A DNA stretch of 43,439 nucleotides from Jaenimonas drosophilae. Its lineage: Eukaryota; Euglenozoa; Kinetoplastea; Trypanosomatida; Trypanosomatidae. The stretch covers positions 1-43,439 of the forward strand of contig JASAON010001507.1 in the NCBI GenBank assembly GCA_030849065.1, read 5' to 3'. The notes under the pieces are model-generated. The model saw nothing but the letters and a program-made list of their open reading frames with translations, was not told where the DNA came from and ran no database searches. Shown here piece by piece: positions 18,901 to 27,900 of the stretch. The translations under genes and the position numbers were made by a program. Position 1 is the stretch's first letter. Each line of letters starts with the position of its first letter.

Positions 18901-21900
18901 GTGGCGATGTTCGTAAACCCCACTCGCAGCTCCAAAACCCACACGTCGTCGTGGTGATTTAGAGTTCAGACGTGGGGATCCACGCGTTGACGTCGCGTTG
19001 GGGGATGGTGCCCCATCCTTGGCGGTGTAGGAGTACACCTGCAACACACCCGCATCCAAACGAGCTGCCACATCCACGCTCAGGCTGGATGGTGGCGTCG
19101 TCTTTGGTGGTGGTTGAATGGATGAGGTGGAGATGTTGTTGATGCTTGTGTTGTTTTGGATGTTGGTTGCCACGGACATGCCCATCTCATCCACCTCCAT
19201 CGTACGTGAGGAATGGGAGGTGTCGTGGCTCTGACGTGTTGTGGTGCCATCCGAGGCGTCACAACGCAGCGTGAGAGTGCTTGATTCCTTCACCAACTCA
19301 TTGAGGATGCTGATGATGTGGCTAGACATCTGCATCTGCGGCTCCGACAAATCCAGCACCGCGCACACACGTGTGTGGCCATCTTGCCGCGTGATGCGCA
19401 TCGGGAAGTCAATGGAGCTGATGTTGAGGGTGTTGCGTGATCGATGCAGCTCGGCATGAAAGTCGCGGCTCGTCAGCTCGCCTAAGCCACCCAAGATGGT
19501 TGTGGCATCGAGCACATCGCGCAACGCGAGGTACTCACTCAGCTCGGTGCCGTCGGTGAAGTATAGCTTGGTGCCACTGGCGCTAAATCTGCCACAGAAG
19601 GTTAAGCTTTCCGTGAATTCTGGCGGCGGTGGTGGCGGCTGCTTCAAGATGCCACGCTTGGTATTGTTGGCTGTAGTAGTAGTAGTTGTTGTTGTTGTGC
19701 TGGTGCGCGGATGGCGCGACGTGGCGGCCGTGAAGACAGCCGCCGCGGCAGATGCTGAAGCAGATGCAGTGGGCATGCGTGCAGCTGCCGCCGATGACTC
19801 CCATCGTGATTGCTCCACCCCACAAAACAAAGATACCTCCTCCACACCGAGCTTCAAGGCCAACATCGGGACGAAGCTGCGTCGTCGCAGGCACATTTGT
19901 GAGTGTACGTGGCGTTCTTGCTTCCCACAACCAAAGGCCGAAGGAAGCTCCTCCACGAGCGACTTGAAGGCCGCATCTCCGAAAGGAATCACGACGCACA
20001 CGGTGGAGATGGTGCCGGAGAACTTGTGTTCCGTCTTGATGCAGAAGCAATCACGTAGGAGCTGACGTACTTCATCTTCAGCTGGAGGGATAGCGGAAGT
20101 GGAGGGCACATTCATGCCCACGCTGCTGGCGTCGGTGGTTGGTGCCAGGCTTGCACGACGTTGGTTGTTCTGTGGCGTTTGCTCAACCTGACGCACCACC
20201 TCTTCCGTCATGGCACGAAGACGAATCAGATGCTCCTCTGCCGCACGTCGGTATAGCTGATCGTTCCGGCTCTTCTCCCGTTGCAAGCGCGTGAATTCGC
20301 TGTGTTGTGTCAGCCGCTGCTTGAAGATGCGGTCCTGGTAGAGCATCGCCTGCTTCAAACGTTGTATGTCGTGCACCGTTTCGTCGGAGCACTGACGCAA
20401 CATCGCATCCAACCCACATCGGAGAATGATGAGTGGGCTCAGCACGGTGAGTTCCCATCGGTAGGAGCTGTGCGAGAGCTGGTTCAGCAGCTCTGTTTGC
20501 AAATCGGTGGAGTAGGCGCGGAAGACGTCATTGGCGAGGAGCGTCTCTCGCGCCAAGTTGCGATCGGTTCGTCCACCCGTCAGCGTACACGAGAGCTCTG
20601 CGGAGCCCCAGATGAAGCCTCCAAGTGGTGATTGGCCCCCGGTGGCTGAGTTGGTGCTGCGAGCGTCATTGGCATCGCCACGACGAGTGCCCGCGCTCGT
20701 GGTCGTGTTGGCCAACAAGGGCGTAGAATCCACGGAGTTGGTCTTGGATTGGGATGCACGCCGCTGCTCCACATGCGATGCCTGCAAACGTCGTGATTGA
20801 TCATGATCTTCACGATCAACCAAGGCGAGCTGTGCGCTCGTGACATGCACCACCCAACCAAGTCTGTGCTCGTTGGCAGATTGTGCCTCCGACTCCGCCT
20901 TGGCGTTGAGATGGCGCATTGAAAAACGAAGGTTCGTCATGGACGTCACGTAGGATAGGCGCATCCCACGAACAATGAAGAAAAGTCGTCGTCGGCGTGC
21001 TGTTGGGGTTATCATCTTGTTGTTGTTGTTGGCTGTCGTGGTAGTTGGTGTGTTGTTGTTGCTCGGGGTTGTGATGCGTACACGTTTACTAAACATGGGC
21101 ACGAGCTCATCCACCACTTTTCCGTAAGCGAGGAGTGCGTGGTTGACGAAGAGTGGGTGCAGGGTGATGTTGAGAACCTCAATCATCACCGTGCATGTGG
21201 TTTTGATATCGTCCTGGGCAAACGTGATATACACGTGCGGCAAACCAACCACGTAGCTTGATTCCGCCGTACTACTCACGTTGAAGGGGTGGAGATGAAT
21301 CTTCATGGCCACACGATCACCCGAGGAGCTCTGCAAAAAGAGGCTGAGCTGGGGAAACACAATCGTCTGACGAATCTTTTGCGGAAGGCCCATAATGGCC
21401 TCAAGGTTGTGTGCTTGAAGAGAGAGCGTCACGGCCCGATTGGTCGGGTTCATGATGCGGCTTGACATGGCCGTGATGGGCACGGCGTTGATATTGACGT
21501 TGTCTGTGGCTGGCATCGCGGTGCGTCGTACCTCATCGATGCGCCGCATCGCCGACTCCGCCGCGGCAATCCACGCGTTGAGGAAGAGATGAACCTGCGG
21601 ATGTACGGTTTGTGCAGCCTGCGGGCGGTATGGGGAGGATAGCTGAAGCTGATGCACGAGAACGTTGATATTAATCTGCTCGCCAACAACGTCGTACTGA
21701 TTCGTGGATTCCACCAAGGCTGATAAATCATCCACGAGTGCGTGAAAGACAACGGAGTTCTTGCGATTCCACGTTGGTGGTGATTCATCGCCCATCATGG
21801 CGAGGTGGGATTCGCTGTTCCCGAGTGGCAAGATGGCATCCGCCACGTACTCACACTCCATCTTTTCCATGAAGAGGGCGTAGGAGGAGCAGAGCTGCAA

Positions 21901-24900
21901 TTGGCTGGTGGTGAAGGGTGGGGCGGCGAAGTTGCTCCTTTTGGCCCGCAAACGTGCGCGCTCGGCGAGAACGCGGAGCTGACGCCGGATGCCGTTGGAG
22001 ATGTTCTCCGTGAGGGCCTCCGTCTGAACGCATTCGCGTGAGCTGATGGCCTCCGCACGTGTAGAGGCGCTGCCACGGAACTTGGTGCCGTTGAGATGCA
22101 CGAAGTTGAGCTCGGAGTGCATCACACTCACATCAATCTCTGCGAGGGAGAAGGTGCCGTTGAGGCACAGTCGTAGGCCAGACATGGAGCTCGAGCTGGA
22201 TTTGTGCAAGTGTGGTGATGAGATGTTCTGGTGCATACCGCTGGTGCCGGCGGCGGCGGAGAAGGAGGACTCCTCGCCAAAGACGTTGGTTGTGGGTGGC
22301 TCCATGAAACCTCCACGAAGTGGGTGGCCCAAGGGTTGTGTGCTGCGTGGCTGCAGAATACTCAGCAAGGTTGGGTAAAGCTTCACACGGAGTGCCTGAA
22401 TGGCAGCCACACCATTCACCTGGATGGTTGTGTCTTGATGCCTTCGTGGCATAATCACCTCCACATTAAGAGAAGGGCGAAGTACTTCGAGTGTGCTGGC
22501 GGAGTTCAGATCCACGTGCACCACGCGGCCCGATTTGGTGGCATCGACGAGCCGGATGAGAATTCGCTCCACGCTGCAACGGCATTGCAACGTTTGCCAG
22601 CGTGTGAAGATGAAGGTGGAGCGCTTCTGGGGAGGAGTTTCAGGTTGGGCCGGAGAGGTTGATGTGGTGCTGGTTGTCTTGCGTGGTTCCATCACACGTA
22701 CACTCAATCCACGACGACGTGGTGGCGGGTGTGCCTCACTCACTTCGCTGACCTCGCGCATCGCCATCACATCACTCGCCGCCGACAATTCTCCTTCATG
22801 CGCAGCTCCAGCACCACGTTTGGTCAGTGGCGCCAAGCTCGTTAAGACGCGCAGACGCTGGCGCACACCTTCATCCACCTCACGCACCAGTGCCACCATC
22901 GCCACCACATAGTCAATGAAGTCTCTGCACCCATGTGCCTCGATCGCTTGCACGAACACTTTGCTTCCGCCGCCTTCCACGCCGCGCACCAAATCCCGCT
23001 TCGCCTGGCCGTGGCAGTGAAGAAGGTATGCCACCGCGATGGTGTCTTTGCTCTGATCATAACCAATGAAGGGGATGCTGACGTTGAGGTTGCCACGACG
23101 ACGAATCGGCTCATACTCCACTTGTGTGTAGAGCCCCACGGAGAGGAGCTTCAACGAGATGGAGAGCTTGCGTGATGCCACGGATGAGATGGAGGTTGCC
23201 TCGCCCTCGGGAGGCTCACTACGCCGTGCGTTGAGCTTGATGGCGCGAAGCACCACGGTGCTGCAGTAGATGCCATCACCAGGATGTTGTGGGTCCACGG
23301 CGTTGGTGACTGGGATCGGAAGCTGTGAGAGGAGCTTGATCTCAATCAGGGGCACCTCGAAGCTGTACAAGTGATCCTCCCACAACCACTTCTTTTGCAA
23401 CACACGACTGCGACTGTGGAGTTGGCGGCCTGTGGGGAGATGCTCCGCAAAGAGCGTTTTGCCCCTCTTTTTGCGGCGTGAGGCGGCGTATGAGGATGCT
23501 GGGGTGTGCGGGGTGCGGAGTGCATCGCCCTTCAGACGTGATGCAGCCCGGCGTGCTTCATCTTCGGCGTAGTGAATCTCCGTCACCACGCGAATCGCGG
23601 TGGCGGCAAGGAAGATGGCGCTCTTCGTGACGAGGAGCTGCACCGGGTCAGTGGCCTCAACGTGATAGTGTTTCGATGTTGTTTTGTTGCGGCAACGTTC
23701 GCGGTTGTCGGCGCGTTTGCGCGACCACAAGAGATCATCCACCGCGGCAAATCCATCAGTGGTGGCGGCCGAGCCTTCATCCATCATCATCATTGTTGGT
23801 ACCGCGGAGAAAGAGGGGCAGTTGCTGCTATCACCAACCTCCAAGAAGGCTGGGTAGGGGATGGATGCGTGGTAGTATGCCCGGCGACGTTGTGTTGGCC
23901 GGGTGGAGGTGGCCGAGGATGGGTAGGAGGTGGAGGTGGTGGTACGAGCAGCACAATACTGCAACACTGTTGGCTCACCGTCATTGTTGGGGTCGCGAAT
24001 GTATCCGCGCACGAAGGAGGTCAGCGGGATCTCTTCCTGCAAGTCGTAGGATGAGTTGAGATCCACACCACCCGCCGTGGCTGTGGCTGAGTTGGTGGTC
24101 TTGTTAAGGTTGTGTGTGCGACGCATCGCGCCATCTTCTTCGCCGCCATCATTGCTGCTGCTGCTGCTGCCTCCGGCGCCATGCAGGCCTCCCTCTTCGG
24201 CGTCTGATGCGAGTGTGTAGCTCGTGGCGGAGATGCAGGTGGCGAAGCGGTGCGAGGAGGTGCCTCCACCACCCGTCACATCCTCATCGTGTAACTCATC
24301 GCCGCATGTTGAGAAGAGCGCGGAGGTGTTGGTGGCTGTGGTATCGTGGGTTTGATGGTTGGCGAAGGGCTGCGACGGCTGCTCCTCCGGAGGCTCAATC
24401 CATGACGAGGATGCCTCCATCCCACGTGCGTGGATGAGATCTAAAAAGGTGGATTCTACGTCAGTGGCGGCCCGTGTGCTGCTCTCCGTGCCATCGTGAT
24501 GCTGGCCGTGAGTGGCGAGACGAAGTCGTCGTGAGATTGGTGGACCTCCGCCTGAATCATCATCATCATTGCCGCCCGTGGAGCTCGATAAATCAAGGTT
24601 GTTATCCAGAGCGGCACCCGGTGTTGCACCAACGTGTTGCGGAGGTCGTGCCGGTGATGGCGATGGGGTTGCTGGTGAGCTCTGCTGCTTCGCTGCTGCA
24701 CGTGATGGAGGTGGAGATGAGGTGGCGGCGCCGGCAGCAGGGGCTGGTGTGTTGTTGGCCTTTGTGATATCTTCGGACGTCGGATCAAAGAGAGATGCAT
24801 CTAGCAAGGATTCATAATCGTGCTCCACCAGAAAGGCCTTTTGCTTCTCACGGTGTGCCTCGATGGAGCCGTTGAGGCTGTAGGCGATGTAGTGACGCAA

Positions 24901-27900
24901 CGCAACCGAGGTGCGGAAATGCAGCACCTCCACCATCTCTGAACGACCCAGGCCAAGGTTCGTCATGTTGATGGTGCCTGACAACTTTGGAGAGCTCCCG
25001 CTGGAGCGTCCATCATCCTTCACCAGACCACGAATAGAGATTTGCTTCGCCATCGCACTCATCCGCTTGTTGGAGTTGCCATCGTTAAAGGTGGAGTGAC
25101 CAAGACGTAGGCCCTGCGGTGCCTCGACGCTAAAGACGCCAGTATCGGGGATATGTACCAATCCACCCACACGTCGTACGCTAACACTCGTGAAGAAGAG
25201 GCCATAATCCTTGGCGGTATCCTCGGCAACATTCACCATCTCCATGAACTCCGCAAACTCCTCGGCGAGGTCGCGTGGCACTGTATCTCCAAAATCTGCA
25301 TCATCATCGTACGCAAAATCAAGCAGCGGATCGATCTCGACGGTGGCATGGCTAGTCACGACGGAGGTATTCAACGCATTGGCGGCGATGTTGCGTAACG
25401 CGTGCACGCCGGAACGTGTGGAGGTCGGCGATGCATCAAAGATGGATCTGCTCGCGCCAAGTAAGAAAGCGGAGCGATCCGACGGATTTCCATCATCACT
25501 GGCAATGATGTTGTGCCCCACCTCGGCTGAGATGGCTGCTGTTGTTGTGGGGCTCTCCTGGCGTAGTAGCAAATTGTTGTTGGCGGTGTTGTTGATCACG
25601 AAGGTTGGTGACGTCATGTCGGCTGCGGTGGAGTTCATGTGCCCCACCTCCATCTCCTCTGTGGTGGAGGTGGCGGCAATGCGAAAGGTTGGCACACGCT
25701 CAGATAACCCGCCTGTTTTGCCACGTCGCGTGGATCGCTTGAGAAGCAAACGCTCGGCAGCATACTCTGCCTCCGCCCGAGCCTCCGCCACCTCCGACAC
25801 CAACTGCGCATCCTCCATCTTGAAGGTCTCGGCAAAGGATTGGAGCACCTGTGAGAGCACAATGAGCTGTGGCAGGTCCATATCAAAGGAGAGGCCGTTG
25901 ATGTGGATGGAAAAGGATTCATGAACCTTGGGACGGTAGGGCATGCGACCAAAGTGCTTGACCAGACTCACGTTGATGTATCCAACACACAAGTACCGAT
26001 CTGCACAAATGGCACGCGTCGTGTTTGCTCCACCACCACCACCACCTCCTCCCTTTGTTGTGCTTGTGGTGGCATCGCTTGCTTCCAAGAATCGAAGGGC
26101 AATCGGTGAAAGTGTCACTTGTGTGTCTGCGACAGAAAACTGCTTCACATACGTGAAGGTGAAGACGCCTGCACTGAGATTCACTGTTGGGGGAGGTGGT
26201 GCGTGGATGCCACGCTGACCAACTCCCCTCACTGCCTGTGCATTCACTTCCATGTCTGTGATGCGTACGAGCACCGAGAGCTCCATGTCATTGGGCTGAG
26301 ATGATTTGCTCTGCAGGAACTGCGTGTACTCCTTGCGTTTGTTCTTGCCTGTCGTGGCGGAGGATTGGATCTTGGCGAGGAGCCAAAAGAGCTCATCGGG
26401 ACGAATGGGCAGCGTATTATCCAAGAAGACGTTGTCGAAGCAATTCAGAAGAGCCTTGACGTGTACGCCGAGAAGATTGCCACGAAGTTGGTGGAAGTCA
26501 AGCTCCAGCTCAAAGAAGTTGCTCTGCAAGGTGCGTCCTGTGGTACCCTTCATTCGATCCAGGAGCTGCGGTATGGCTTGGTTGGCAGTCATGCCCGTGA
26601 AGAGGCCCTTGAAGCGCAGCTTGCCGCACGTGGCCCAGGGAACATCGGAGCTGATGTATTCATGCAACGGGTGCGATGGTGGCAGACTCAGATAAGCCTT
26701 CAAGTCGCCGGCAGAGCCTTGAAGAGGTCGCGCGATTTCATTATCACAGCTCAGTTGATACACGTCACTCGGTAGGACCATGGAGAAGGAGAAGCCCGTG
26801 GCCGTCACCACAGCAAAGATGTTGTGTTGCATGTCATTGGGGTCTTCCGAGTAGATCACGTTGTTGTCGTTCACACTCACGTGCACGCGCAGAATGCCAT
26901 CCACAAAGACCTCAAAACGCTTGACGTTGGGTACGAAGGTGGTGACGGCACGTTCGAGTGTGTTGAAGCGCTCCGTCGTGAGTGGCACACCGAGGTAGCT
27001 GTTCTCGGCGTACTGCCAATCATCCAACAGGGCCATGAAGTAGTCCACGTAACTCATGTGAAAGAATACCTCGCCGCTGCTGATTTTGGGGAGTACGTTA
27101 AAGCGTCGTCGGCCATTCCAGAGGCGATCATCTTCACGATCAATGAAGCACTGCAATGAATCCAACGTACACAAGGTGGAGGTGGCGTTGAGAACGCCGT
27201 TGCTCTTGACGGTGATGTGTGGCGCACTGAGTAGGCCTTGATACACCTGCTTCTCCTCCCCGCGAAGAAGAAAGAAGGCGGGCTGGATGTACTGCGTGCC
27301 GCCGCCGAGGGTTGCCACCAACAATCCATCCGGGCGCATGTTGATGAGGCCAAATGGCGGATTCGGCGCGGCGTATCTGCGCTTGAAGGCGATCTCCAAA
27401 GACGTGTCGCGCAGAAATTCTGCGAAAAACTCGAAGCCCGCAAAAGGCCGTGGCTGCCCAACCTCAAAGTGAAGTGGCTCCAGCGGGCGGTAGTTTGGTG
27501 GGAAGAAGAAATCCCAGAATTTTGTGCGTGAGTACTCCAACCACGGACCGTACCGAATACGTGGGCTATCCAGGAGGAGCTCAATGCCCATTGTGGGGAG
27601 TGAGCCACGCACAACCGTTTCACCGGCGTACACGTTGGGTGCATCACGGTAGAAAACAACATGCACGCTGCCCTTGTCCGTGCCATCTAAAATGATGCCG
27701 TACTTGCTGAGGAGATCTGACTTTAGGAGGTCGGGCGTGGAGGCAGTGGGAGAGGATGGGGAGGCATCATTGGCTGGTGGCGCACCACCATTATTGTTGA
27801 TGCCCACGTGAGAATCATCATTGCCACTCGTCCCACGCACCAACAAGGCTGCGCGTTGCAACAAGGTCTGCGCAAAGAAGGATGGGCTTTGGTTGGTGTC